50,895 nt of DNA from CALGLS01 sp047626155 (GTDB taxonomy: Bacteria; Bacteroidota; Bacteroidia; Chitinophagales; Saprospiraceae): positions 1 to 50,895 of the forward strand of contig JBLHRR010000022.1 in the NCBI GenBank assembly GCA_047626155.1, given 5' to 3'. Shown piece after piece: positions 6,879-15,668 of this stretch (position 1 is its first letter; every line of letters starts with the position of its first letter). A model generated the notes under the pieces. The model ran no database searches, was not told the origin of the DNA, and saw only the letters and a list, made by a program, of their open reading frames with translations. A program made the position numbers and the translations under genes.

Positions 6879-9800
6879 ATGTACAAAGAGGTAAAAATGC
6901 TCAATCTTCCTGAGATCGATAAGGAAATGCAAGCTTATTGGGACGCCAACGGAATATTTGAAAAGAGCATCGAAGAAAGAGAGAAATCGAATTCCTTTGT
7001 CTTTTATGAAGGACCGCCTTCTGCAAACGGAAAGCCGGGGATACACCACGTAATGGGACGTACGATCAAAGATCTCTTTTGTCGCTATCAAACATTGAAA
7101 GGAAAACGAGTAGAGCGAAAAGGTGGTTGGGATACACACGGACTTCCCATTGAATTGGCGGTAGAAAAAGAATTGGGAATAACCAAAGAAGACATCGGTA
7201 CAAAAATTACAATAGAGGACTACAACGCAAAATGCCGTGAGGTGGTGATGCGATACAAAGATGTATGGGACGACATCACCCGGAAAATGGGATACTGGGT
7301 AGATCTAGAAAATCCCTACGTCACTTATGAAAACAACTACATCGAATCTGTCTGGTGGTTGTTGAATCGCTTGAACGAAAAAGGCTTGCTCTACAAAGGT
7401 CTATCCGTTCAACCCTATTCCCCTGCGGCAGGTACAGGTTTAAGCACCGCTGAGTTGAATATGCCAGGTTGTTATAAAGATGTAAAAGATACAACAGCAG
7501 CGGCCTTATTCAAAGTAGTACCTAGCGATAAAACTGCTTTCTTATTTGAAAATGAGGAAGAAGATGTACGAATAGCTGCCTGGACGACTACGCCTTGGAC
7601 ACTGCCTTCTAACACTGCTTTGACGGTTGGTCCTAAAATAAAGTATGTCAAAATAAAATCTAATAATCCTTACACAGATACACCTGTAAGCGTAGTGTTG
7701 GCAGAAGGATTGGTTTCTAAATGGTTCGGCGGCAAAAACCAACCGGAAATTTTAGAACAAAGCGAAACCTTTATTGGGAAGCAATTGGAAGGAGTTCGTT
7801 ATGAACAGTTGTTCGATTTTGGTAACGAGATTGAAGAACTAAACGGAGCAACCGATGCCTTTAGGGTAATTGTAGATCATTTTGTAACAACAGAAGATGG
7901 TACAGGTGTCGTACACACCGCTCCTTCTTTCGGTGCGGATGATAGAAAGGCTGGAGTGGCGAATGGAATTGGAGCACTGACCTTGGTTGACAAAAAAGGA
8001 AAATTCAAGGATAACGCTGGGCCGTTTTCAGGTCGCTATGTAAAAGACTACAAAGAAGAAGTGGATTACAAACCAGTTGATATTGACATTGTCATAAAAC
8101 TGAAGACTGATAACAAAGCCTTAAATGTGGCTAAGTATACGCACAGTTACCCGCACTGTTGGAGAACAGATAAACCAATATTATACTATCCATTAGACAG
8201 TTGGTTTATAAAGGCTTCTTCCATGAAAGAGCGAATGGCTGAACTCAACAAAACGATTAACTGGAAGCCCGCTTCCACAGGGGAAGGTCGTTTTGGAAAG
8301 TGGTTGGAAAACCTGCAGGACTGGAACTTATCTCGTTCTCGCTTCTGGGGAATTCCGTTACCAATTTGGAGAACCAAAGATGGTGAACAACTAAAATGTA
8401 TCGACTCCATAGAAACACTGGTCAAAGAAATTGATCTCGCAAATAAATTGTTAGGAAAGAATCAGGTTTTACCAGAAGACTTACATCGACCTTATATTGA
8501 CGATGTCATCCTGGCTACTGCCGACGGAGAACCAATGTTCAGAGAAGCCGACTTGATAGACGTTTGGTTTGACAGTGGCTCGATGCCTTATGCGCAGTGG
8601 CACTATCCATTTGAGAATAAAGAACAGTTTGAACGCAGTTTCCCCGCAGATTTTATCGCAGAAGGGGTTGACCAAACTCGTGGTTGGTTCTATACCTTAC
8701 ACGCGATTTCTACAATGGTTTTTGACAGCGTTGCTTTTAAGAATGTGGTATCCAACGGATTGGTGCTGGATAAGAAAGGGGTGAAAATGTCGAAGCGTTT
8801 AGGGAATGGCGTAGATCCCTTTGAGTCGATAGCAAAGCATGGTGCTGATACCAACAGATGGTATATGATTGTGAATTCACCACCATGGGTTAATTTGAAA
8901 TTTGATACAGACGGAATCATTGAAGTACGAAATAAGTTCTTTGGAACATTATTCAATACCTATAAGTTTTTTGCAGGCTATGCCAATATTGACAACTTTG
9001 TCTTTGATGACTCTAATCTGACTCCGGTGTCTGAACGTCCAGAAATAGACGCTTGGATCATGTCGAAGCTGAATAGTATGATTAAGAATTATACGGAAGC
9101 GATGGATGATTATGAACCAACCAAAGCTTGTCGTTTCGTAGAAAGTTTTGTGGTAGATGATTTATCCAATTGGTATGTTCGTCAGTGTCGTCGACGTTTT
9201 TGGAAAGGGGAAATGTCTCCAGATAAAAAAGCAGCTTACGAGACTTTATATGAATGTATGCTAGCGGTGACTCAAGCCATGTCTCCTGTTGCGCCGTTTT
9301 TTGCCGATTGGCTGTATAAGAATTTAACGGATGGCATTAGAGAAAAGGCAGTTGCTTCTAATAGTGCTTTGCGTCATGAATCTGTACACTTAACGTATTT
9401 GCAGAAAGTAAATGAAGGAGTTATAGATTTAGAATTAGAACAAAGAATGAATTATGCTCAGCGTATTTCTTCTCTGGTTTTATCGCTAAGACGAAAAGAG
9501 AAAATGCGAGTGCGTCAGCCTTTGCAGAAAATATTGTTGCCGGTTTTAGATAGTTCTTTTGAACGACAGGTAGATGCCGTTAAAAGTTTAATCCTTTCAG
9601 AGGTTAACATCAAAGAAATCGAATACCTGACAGATTCTTCTGGCGTTATCAAAAAACGGATCAAGCCGAATTTCAAGACCTTGGGTAAACGTCTTGGAAA
9701 AAACATGAAAGCAGGGGCGGCCATCATCAATGGTTTAACGCAAGAGGATATTTCCGTTATAGAAAAAACGAATACTTACCAGTTGAATTTGGATGGCGAA

Positions 9801-10175
9801 ATAATCGAATTGACGAAAGCTGATTTTGAAATTACCTCTGAAGATATTCCAGGATGGTTGGTTGCCAATGATGGTGACCTGACCGTAGCTTTGGACGTGA
9901 CCTTAACAGAAGCGTTACTTGCAGAAGGAATGGCGAGAGAGTTGGTTAATCGTATTCAGAATATCCGAAAGAACAATGATTTCAATGTAACGGATAAGAT
10001 TGCAGTTATTCTGGAAAAGCATGAAGCTATAGCATCTGCCGTAGAGAATTTTGGTGATTATATTTGTAATGAAACCTTGGCGGTCAAGTTGAAATTGGCA
10101 GATGATGTAGAGGGGGAGATCATCGAATTGACGGATGACTTGAAATTAAATATTGTTGTTGCTTTGAATAAGTAG
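6879..10175 (+). CDS. ileS: Isoleucyl-tRNA synthetase
   Basis: Class I synthetase of 1098 aa that charges tRNA-Ile in the cytosol. Motifs in order: the HIGH-like PGIHHVMGR (53-61), GGWDTHGLPIE near 82-92, the editing (CP1) domain with the threonine-rich WTTTPWTLPSNTA near 234-246, DVWFDSGSMPYAQW with the following GVDQTRGWFY, KMSKRLGN at 636-643, and the helical anticodon-binding and C-terminal domains. The length and the lack of a clear C-terminal zinc finger suggest the eukaryote-like type 2 group, which is often mupirocin-resistant; that is an inference. The start could be the ATG at 6879 or the one at 6897. Expression probably depends on the upstream Ile-peptide attenuator, and a terminator follows at 10211. 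Confidence 0.98.
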   Translation: MYKEVKMLNLPEIDKEMQAYWDANGIFEKSIEEREKSNSFVFYEGPPSANGKPGIHHVMGRTIKDLFCRYQTLKGKRVERKGGWDTHGLPIELAVEKELGITKEDIGTKITIEDYNAKCREVVMRYKDVWDDITRKMGYWVDLENPYVTYENNYIESVWWLLNRLNEKGLLYKGLSVQPYSPAAGTGLSTAELNMPGCYKDVKDTTAAALFKVVPSDKTAFLFENEEEDVRIAAWTTTPWTLPSNTALTVGPKIKYVKIKSNNPYTDTPVSVVLAEGLVSKWFGGKNQPEILEQSETFIGKQLEGVRYEQLFDFGNEIEELNGATDAFRVIVDHFVTTEDGTGVVHTAPSFGADDRKAGVANGIGALTLVDKKGKFKDNAGPFSGRYVKDYKEEVDYKPVDIDIVIKLKTDNKALNVAKYTHSYPHCWRTDKPILYYPLDSWFIKASSMKERMAELNKTINWKPASTGEGRFGKWLENLQDWNLSRSRFWGIPLPIWRTKDGEQLKCIDSIETLVKEIDLANKLLGKNQVLPEDLHRPYIDDVILATADGEPMFREADLIDVWFDSGSMPYAQWHYPFENKEQFERSFPADFIAEGVDQTRGWFYTLHAISTMVFDSVAFKNVVSNGLVLDKKGVKMSKRLGNGVDPFESIAKHGADTNRWYMIVNSPPWVNLKFDTDGIIEVRNKFFGTLFNTYKFFAGYANIDNFVFDDSNLTPVSERPEIDAWIMSKLNSMIKNYTEAMDDYEPTKACRFVESFVVDDLSNWYVRQCRRRFWKGEMSPDKKAAYETLYECMLAVTQAMSPVAPFFADWLYKNLTDGIREKAVASNSALRHESVHLTYLQKVNEGVIDLELEQRMNYAQRISSLVLSLRRKEKMRVRQPLQKILLPVLDSSFERQVDAVKSLILSEVNIKEIEYLTDSSGVIKKRIKPNFKTLGKRLGKNMKAGAAIINGLTQEDISVIEKTNTYQLNLDGEIIELTKADFEITSEDIPGWLVANDGDLTVALDVTLTEALLAEGMARELVNRIQNIRKNNDFNVTDKIAVILEKHEAIASAVENFGDYICNETLAVKLKLADDVEGEIIELTDDLKLNIVVALNK

Positions 10176-10210
10176 CAACAACATTTCAGCAGTATTAACT
10201 GCTCCTATTA

Positions 10211-10257
10211 ATATGGCATATCCCCTAATGAGACGAGGGTGATATGCCATATTTTTT
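10211..10257 (+). terminator. Intrinsic terminator after ileS
   Basis: ATATGGCATATC (10211-10222) pairs with GATATGCCATAT (10241-10252), with an inner CCC/GGG, followed by a T run to 10257. It lies 36 nt after the ileS stop, in the convergent gap with the PhoD-like gene. Confidence 0.85.
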
Positions 10258-10288
10258 ATCGCTCAAATTGAATGGTTATTAGTCTAGA

Positions 10289-11851
10289 TCAATGACCAAA
10301 AGTTAACTTCTTCGTTCCAGACTCAATGCGAATAAGCCCTGCCCTATTCTCAACGGAAGAAGGTTTCTCTAGTGTTTCCACATAATTATAGGTTGCTAAA
10401 ATAGCCCCTTCTGTTATTTCTAACAATAAATATCCGTGATTACGTAAATCTACATATTTCAAATGTAGATTTTCCTTTTTATAGATTTCTTCTGCCTTCT
10501 TCACTTTTGATGTTGATTCATATTCATCATAATTGGAAGAAGTAACACTAGGAGTACCCAATTCGATAGCTATCGTTTCTTTCGTTGGATTCTTGCGATA
10601 AGCGTCTGCGGAAGAAGGCACTTCAAAAGCCCAGCTACAATGGGTGTCTCCACTTACAAAAACAAGGTTATCCACCTGACGTTCCTGAACGAATTCAATC
10701 AGCTTTTTCTTTTCAGCGGGATAGCCATCCCAGGCATCCATATTGGTAGGCTTCTCAGGCCTTACTTTAGTATAGTCAAAATCAGAAAAGATAACCTGAT
10801 TGCCAATGATTTTCCAATGGGCTTCAGAACTACTTAATGATTTGGTCAGCCATTGATATTGCTGTTCTCCCAACATGCTTCGTTCATCGCTATTGTAATT
10901 CTTATCGCTTGTTTTTTCCACAGGAGCAGATCGTCCGGCAACACGTTCATCGAGTAAAAGAATGTCTACGAGTTTGCCCATTGTAATTTTTCGATACAAT
11001 TGTCCACCAGCGTTTTCCCGAATAGGAAGCCATTCGTAATAGGCTTGTTGGGCAGCTTGTCGCCTTTTGATATAATCTCCTTCATCTGGCTGATGATTTT
11101 TTGCACCGGTTGTGTACGCATTGTTAGCGATTTCATGATCGTCCCAAATGGCAATGAAAGGATGCAACTTATGAACCTCCTGAAAGTCTAGATCCAAGCG
11201 ATATTGTGAATAGCGGATTCTGTAGTCTTCCAGTGTAAGTAACTCTTTTGCAGGAAGGTGATGTCGATCTAAATCTTCATTTCCATAGCCACCGGGTTCG
11301 TATTCGTAGATGTAATCGCCAAGATGAATGATCGCATCTAGGCTGTCTTGTTTGGCAAGGTTGGCGAGTGCATTGTAATAACCCGCTTCATAATTGGTGC
11401 AACTAATGACTGCTAACTTCACTTTGTTAGCCGCTCTTTTAGGAGCCGTTTTTGTTCGGCCTAAAGCTGACTTTTTTCCTTTTTCTATAAATTGATAATA
11501 GTAGAATTGATCTGCTTCTAAAGCAAGAACATCGATCTTAATGGTGAAGTCTCTATTTGCATAAGCAGTAACGATTCCCTCATTGACCACTTCCGTTAAT
11601 GCTTCATCTTTGGCGATGATCCATTTTACGGGGAAGCTTTCCCCTTTTTGACTTGGCGTTAAACGAGTCCAAATTATGACCCGATCAGGAAGCGGATCAC
11701 CGGAAGCTACGCCATGGTAGAAAGGCTGTTTGTCTGCATCGTAGTATTGACTAATGTCACTTTCGGAAACAGTCGTTGTGCTTTTTTTCTGATCACAGGA
11801 AAAAAGACATAAGAGAAAAAGGAAAGCAAGAAGCTGTTTATGTAAAGTCAT
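10289..11851 (-). CDS. PhoD-like alkaline phosphatase / phosphodiesterase lipoprotein
   Basis: A 520-aa protein with a lipoprotein signal ending in LFSC (Cys19), so it is likely tethered to a membrane facing the periplasm or outside. YHGVASGDPLPDRVIIWTRL (45-64) is the typical PhoD N-terminal domain, followed by a fibronectin-like part and the metallophosphoesterase core: AVISCTNYE (147-155), HLGDYIYEYEPGG (176-188), WDDHEIANN (236-244), and VSGDTHCSWAFEVP further on. These carry the metal ligands of the PhoD family, which uses iron and calcium to release phosphate from phosphodiesters and monoesters. It forms a reverse-strand pair with the redoxin gene upstream (18 bp gap), and converges on ileS. 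Confidence 0.92.
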   Translation of the reverse strand: MTLHKQLLAFLFLLCLFSCDQKKSTTTVSESDISQYYDADKQPFYHGVASGDPLPDRVIIWTRLTPSQKGESFPVKWIIAKDEALTEVVNEGIVTAYANRDFTIKIDVLALEADQFYYYQFIEKGKKSALGRTKTAPKRAANKVKLAVISCTNYEAGYYNALANLAKQDSLDAIIHLGDYIYEYEPGGYGNEDLDRHHLPAKELLTLEDYRIRYSQYRLDLDFQEVHKLHPFIAIWDDHEIANNAYTTGAKNHQPDEGDYIKRRQAAQQAYYEWLPIRENAGGQLYRKITMGKLVDILLLDERVAGRSAPVEKTSDKNYNSDERSMLGEQQYQWLTKSLSSSEAHWKIIGNQVIFSDFDYTKVRPEKPTNMDAWDGYPAEKKKLIEFVQERQVDNLVFVSGDTHCSWAFEVPSSADAYRKNPTKETIAIELGTPSVTSSNYDEYESTSKVKKAEEIYKKENLHLKYVDLRNHGYLLLEITEGAILATYNYVETLEKPSSVENRAGLIRIESGTKKLTFGH

Positions 11852-11869
11852 TGTTGTGTGTTTCTAATG

Positions 11870-12424
11870 CTATTTCCACTTAATGTTACAGCCCATACTT
11901 GGATACTGTGTTGCGCTCACTTTTTCTCTATTCAAAACAGTATCCAGTGCCGCACGCAGTTCTGCTCCAGTTACAGGAATACCTGAATTTGGACGGGAGT
12001 CATCTAAACGTCCTCGATAAGCGAGTTTATCTTTTTTGTCGAAAATATAGAAATCCGGAGTGCAAGCGGCGTCATAAGCTTTAGCTACTTCCTGCGTTTC
12101 GTCGTAGAGGTACGGAAAGTTAAACTTCTCATCTTTTGCAAAAGCTTTCATGTTTTCGGGAGAATCCACAGGGTAGTTTTCTACATCATTAGAGCTGATG
12201 GCTAAGAAGCCGACACCTTTTTTCTTATAGTCTTTTGCCAACTTTGCGATCTCTTCTGTAATGTGAAGAACGTAAGGACAATGATTACAAATGAACATAA
12301 TTACTCTGGCGTTTTCTGATGGAATGTCAGACAAGCTCATTTCTTTTCCGGAGACCGTATCTTTCAATTTGAAATCCGGAGCCTTTGTTCCGAGTGGGAT
12401 CATTTTAGATTCTGTAAGTGACAT
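11870..12424 (-). CDS. Redoxin (AhpC/TSA-type) thioredoxin-fold protein
   Basis: A 184-aa cytosolic protein with the AhpC/TSA-redoxin pattern: GTKAPDFKL (12-20), VIMFICNHCPYV (41-52) with Cys46 and Cys49 in a CNHC arrangement, FLAISSNDVENYPVDS, FPYLYDETQEVAKAY and TPDFYIFDKKDKLAYRGRLDD. The C-terminal PSMGCNIKWK is a feature of this thioredoxin-like group, which is common in Bacteroidota and cyanobacteria. It probably reduces peroxides or protein disulfides, but no partner is evident. It lies 18 bp upstream of the PhoD gene and may share its transcript. The upstream gap holds repeat hairpins and copy D. Confidence 0.88.
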   Translation of the reverse strand: MSLTESKMIPLGTKAPDFKLKDTVSGKEMSLSDIPSENARVIMFICNHCPYVLHITEEIAKLAKDYKKKGVGFLAISSNDVENYPVDSPENMKAFAKDEKFNFPYLYDETQEVAKAYDAACTPDFYIFDKKDKLAYRGRLDDSRPNSGIPVTGAELRAALDTVLNREKVSATQYPSMGCNIKWK

Positions 12425-12452
12425 GATTTAACTTTAACTGTTAACAATAACT

Positions 12453-12557
12453 GTTAACTTCCCACTATTGTGTTATGCGGAGAAGTCAACTGCTTTATTC
12501 ATTTTTTTTTGACAAAAACGTTAACTTCCCACTATCGTGTTATGTAGAGAAGCCAAT
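12453..12557. repeat. Two tandem hairpins, family 3
   Basis: A 37-nt unit occurs twice (12453-12489 and 12520-12556) with four differences: GTTAACTTCCCACTAT, then GTGTTATG, then GAGAAG and CAA. Each unit folds on itself (AACTTC with GAAGT or GAAGC). The loop sequence ACTAxxGTGTTATG is shared, and the reverse of the hairpin at 6792-6829 is related. They lie upstream of the redoxin gene. Confidence 0.65.
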
Positions 12558-12602
12558 CGTTGAGCAGTTTTATTTTTTTATTTTAGTGCGACGTGTTTTT
12601 AG

Positions 12603-12726
12603 TATTACACTAAAAATAATTTCCCGATTTCTTTCGTGGAAACAATTATATAAACCACTCTCCCTGTGGTCGTTTTGATTTACATAATTGTTTCCAAATC
12701 GGGATTTAATTTTTCGTTGTCACTTA
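12603..12726 (+). repeat. Modular palindromic element, copy D
   Basis: A 124-bp copy nearly identical to copy B. Left end TATTACACTAAAAATAA, right end TTAATTTTTCGTTGTCACTT. The stem reads GGAAACAATTAT / ATAATTGTTTCC, so relative to copy B a G-C pair has become A-T on both sides; the outer CCCGATTT / AAATCGGG pair is perfect. The loop has CACTCTCC and GGTCGTTTTG. It lies just past the 3' end of the M15 peptidase gene. Confidence 0.85.
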
Positions 12727-12729
12727 TTG

Positions 12730-13587
12730 TTATAAACAGGCCTTATTTATTCCGAGTACATATTTTCTGATGACTTCAATTCCTTCTGCAGTGTCTGCCC
12801 CTTCAAAATCGGAGATGCCTTTATTCGTGATTCTTAATTGGTACTGATCGGTTAGTTCTTTAGCAATTGGTAAATAAGACCAATGCCATTTTTCTTCATT
12901 ATAACCATCAGGGCGTTTTTCTCCTTTTTGGGTATATGGTTGACAGAAACCATATTCATCTGCATGAGCGACCAACCATTCATATTCTTTTAATCCTTTT
13001 CCTTTTTCAAAATATGCGTTGGTGAAAGCATTGACATCGAAATCGGTTCCCCAATGATGACGAGAGGTTCCGGGCATAGAGCTGTATTCCAGAATTTTTA
13101 AAGCTCTCGTGTTTGGGTCGGGGTATTTTTTTTTCGCATTTTCATTGCCATCTAACAAACGTTTTCCGTTCCACTTCCCTTCCCAAATTACTTTTTGTGC
13201 AGCGAAATTCCTAGTGGCTGATTTGATGATAAATAGGAGACTATCTTTCTTTGCCGCTTCTGCCAGTTCTACAAATTTATCGTAAGCTTCTTTTCGCAAA
13301 TACATACCTCCGCGAGACGAATACGGTTTTCCGATAAGGGCAAAATCAGAACGCTTAGCAGGTTTAAATTTGCCAACAAGGTAATCCATTGTAATGGTGC
13401 TATCTATAGTGATCACAGCTTTTGCTGTTAATGCTTTTGCAGGGTTAGTATCGGTAGCAACAAGGGATGCTTTTGCTAGTGTCGAATTTTCTTTATTGCC
13501 TAAAGATGATTCTGGAGACGTACAGGCATTTAGTAGAAATACAACTGTAATAAGCCAAAAAATAAGGAAAGCGTTTACCTTTGTCAT
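12730..13587 (-). CDS. M15 family D-alanyl-D-alanine carboxypeptidase-like lipoprotein (VanY-type)
   Basis: With the start chosen at the ATG at 13587 the protein has 285 aa and a clean lipoprotein signal ending in NAC (Cys22). A longer frame opens at 13689, but a TATATTTG promoter box at 13607-13614 and the signal sequence argue for the shorter form. The zinc site is visible: SRHHWGTDFD (175-184), giving His177 and Asp184, and EKWHWSY (232-238) with the third ligand His235. Such enzymes trim D-Ala from peptidoglycan stem peptides in the periplasm. FIIKSATRNFAAQKVIW is the conserved block ahead of the active site. It lies upstream of the redoxin gene on the same strand, separated by repeats, and diverges from the S15 hydrolase. 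Confidence 0.9.
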   Translation of the reverse strand: MTKVNAFLIFWLITVVFLLNACTSPESSLGNKENSTLAKASLVATDTNPAKALTAKAVITIDSTITMDYLVGKFKPAKRSDFALIGKPYSSRGGMYLRKEAYDKFVELAEAAKKDSLLFIIKSATRNFAAQKVIWEGKWNGKRLLDGNENAKKKYPDPNTRALKILEYSSMPGTSRHHWGTDFDVNAFTNAYFEKGKGLKEYEWLVAHADEYGFCQPYTQKGEKRPDGYNEEKWHWSYLPIAKELTDQYQLRITNKGISDFEGADTAEGIEVIRKYVLGINKACL

Positions 13588-13606
13588 ATACTTTGTTTTT
13601 GTGCGG

Positions 13607-13614
13607 CAAATATA
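13607..13614 (-). promoter_or_regulatory. -7 box for the M15 peptidase gene (TATATTTG)
   Basis: On the reverse strand TATATTTG is followed by CCGC, 20 bases before the ATG at 13587. It fits TAnnTTTG. The -33 element is not clear (a TTTA lies 17 nt upstream). The position supports the shorter protein start. Confidence 0.5.
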
Positions 13615-13707
13615 AGAAAAACCAGTGGCTGTAAACAGCATTGAAAAACTGTGTGGTTTTATCAGAGCTCCTAAACTTCCAACAATCATTTTTAAAATCT
13701 GTTCATT

Positions 13708-15594
13708 ATGATTCCTCTTACCCGTCTTCTATCCATTCTTGCCTTATCCTTATTAATAGGTAACACTGCACTCTCTCAGGTCGCAATGAAGCAAAGTCTT
13801 GAAGATATTGCCATTATCGAACAGAAAGTTATGGTGTCCATGCGCGACGGAAAAAGATTGGCTACCGATATATATCGACCTAAAACAGACAAAAAGGTAC
13901 CAGTTATTTTTTCCAGAACGCCTTATAATTTTAATTCATGGGGAGATGGTAAAGAAAAGACAAGAACAAAAGAGCGAGCGATGGAGGCTGTTAAAAGAGG
14001 GTATGCCTATGTTGTGCAAAACGAAAGAGGTCGCTATTTCTCAGAAGGGAAATGGGATATTTTAGGCGTTCCAACTACAGACGGATATGATGCTTTTACT
14101 TGGTTAGAAAACGAAAGTTGGTGCAATGGAAAAATTGGAACCTATGGTTGCTCCTCTACAGCAGAATGGCAGATGGCTGTTGCAGCACAGGACCATCCGG
14201 CACATGCGGCAATGGTACCTCAGGGTTATGGCGCAGGTGTTGGAAAAGTGGGCCCTTTTAATGAGCAAGGAAATTGGTTCCGAGGAGGTGCGCAACAAAT
14301 GTTGTTTACTTCCTGGTTGTACTCTGTTCAGAATGATGAGTTTCGCCCTAGGGTTCCAGAGGGAGCTACTCAGGAAGACCTGATCCGAATTTCTCGATTT
14401 TATGACCTGGCCTCAGAGGCTCCTCCGGTAGATTGGGCAGATAAATTAAGGCACTTACCGGTTGCCGATATTATCAAAAATGTATCGGGTACTAAAGGAA
14501 TTTACGATAAGATGATTCAGCGAAAGCCAAATGATCCGGATTGGTCTAAAGGTGGTTTGTATCATGAAGATATGCCTTTTGGTGTACCCAGTTTTTGGTT
14601 TGTTTCCTGGTTTGATGTATCAACAGGGCCGAATCTGGCGCTATTTAATCATGTACGTAAATCCGGGAAAGACAAGGAAGTAAGAGATAATCAGTACTTG
14701 GTAATTGCACCTACGCTGCACTGTCGATTTACTCGAGCTACAGAGAATACGATGGTTGGTGATTTGAACGTGGGCGATGCTCGTCTTAATTATGATGAAC
14801 AAATTTACGGCTACTTTGACCATTTCCTCAAAGGAGAAAAAAACGAGACAAAGGAAAATTTACCTCGAGTACAATTCTATACAATGGGAGCCAACAAGTG
14901 GCAATCGTCAGAAACCTGGCCGCCTGAGAATGCGAAGTTGACTACCTATTTTCTACAAAGTGAAGGTCGAGCAAACAGCTTATTTGGCGATGGGGTATTA
15001 ACAACTGCCCAACCGCAGTCAGGAGATACTCCGGATGTATTTTCTTACAATCCTATGAATCCCGTTCCTTCTTATGGTGGTAATGTTTGTTGTACAGGGA
15101 ATGCAGTGAAAGGAGGCTCTTTCGACCAGCAAGCAATGGAAACCCGACATGATATTTTGGTCTACTCGACTCCTGTTTTAGAAGAGGGAGTTGAGCTTAG
15201 CGGTTTTATTGAATCTACGTTGTATTTATCTTCTAGTGCAAAGGATACCGATTTGACAATCAAGTTAATTGATGTTTATCCTGATGGTAGTGCTTATAAT
15301 TTGGATGAGACAATTCAACGAGTGAGATACCGGAAAGGTTATGACAAAGAGGTTTTTATGGAAGAAGGAAAAGTATACAAAGTAGAATTATCTCCCCTGT
15401 CAACTAGTAATTATTTCGCGAAAGGTCATCAAATTCGAATTGAAGTTTCAAGTAGTAATTTTCCGCGTTTTGAACGAAACTTGAATACAGGAGGGAATAA
15501 TTATGATGAGAAAAAAAGTGTGATAGCTCATAATAAAATTCATCATTCAACTAAATATCCTTCACAACTGAGGTTGCCAATTGTCGAAAATTAA
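13708..15594 (+). CDS. CocE/NonD family S15 hydrolase (acyl/peptidyl hydrolase)
   Basis: A 628-aa secreted hydrolase. Residues 1-23 are a signal peptide (LALSLLIGNTALSQ). The alpha/beta-hydrolase domain begins with KVMVSMRDGKRLATDIYRP; the nucleophile is in GTYGCSSTAEWQ (Ser149), where the usual GxSYxG has become GCSST. APTLHCRFT near 330 is the region expected to carry the catalytic His. The C-terminal jelly-roll (from about residue 470: EEGVELSGFIESTLYLSSSAKDTDLTIKLIDVYPDG, in pieces) is typical of X-Pro dipeptidyl-peptidase / cocaine esterase proteins. Substrate is unknown. It diverges from the M15 gene and is followed after 74 bp by another hydrolase gene on the same strand. Confidence 0.9.
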   Translation: MIPLTRLLSILALSLLIGNTALSQVAMKQSLEDIAIIEQKVMVSMRDGKRLATDIYRPKTDKKVPVIFSRTPYNFNSWGDGKEKTRTKERAMEAVKRGYAYVVQNERGRYFSEGKWDILGVPTTDGYDAFTWLENESWCNGKIGTYGCSSTAEWQMAVAAQDHPAHAAMVPQGYGAGVGKVGPFNEQGNWFRGGAQQMLFTSWLYSVQNDEFRPRVPEGATQEDLIRISRFYDLASEAPPVDWADKLRHLPVADIIKNVSGTKGIYDKMIQRKPNDPDWSKGGLYHEDMPFGVPSFWFVSWFDVSTGPNLALFNHVRKSGKDKEVRDNQYLVIAPTLHCRFTRATENTMVGDLNVGDARLNYDEQIYGYFDHFLKGEKNETKENLPRVQFYTMGANKWQSSETWPPENAKLTTYFLQSEGRANSLFGDGVLTTAQPQSGDTPDVFSYNPMNPVPSYGGNVCCTGNAVKGGSFDQQAMETRHDILVYSTPVLEEGVELSGFIESTLYLSSSAKDTDLTIKLIDVYPDGSAYNLDETIQRVRYRKGYDKEVFMEEGKVYKVELSPLSTSNYFAKGHQIRIEVSSSNFPRFERNLNTGGNNYDEKKSVIAHNKIHHSTKYPSQLRLPIVEN

Positions 15595-15668
15595 AAAATA
15601 AACTATAAGCAATATTGGAGGATAGCAATGTTGTTCGATCAGCTCGAAAAGAGTAACAATAAAACTAC

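Noticed and set aside
13588..13689. 34-residue N-terminal extension of the M15 peptidase
   Set aside because: It would place residues before a perfect lipoprotein signal, and a TATATTTG promoter box lies inside it.
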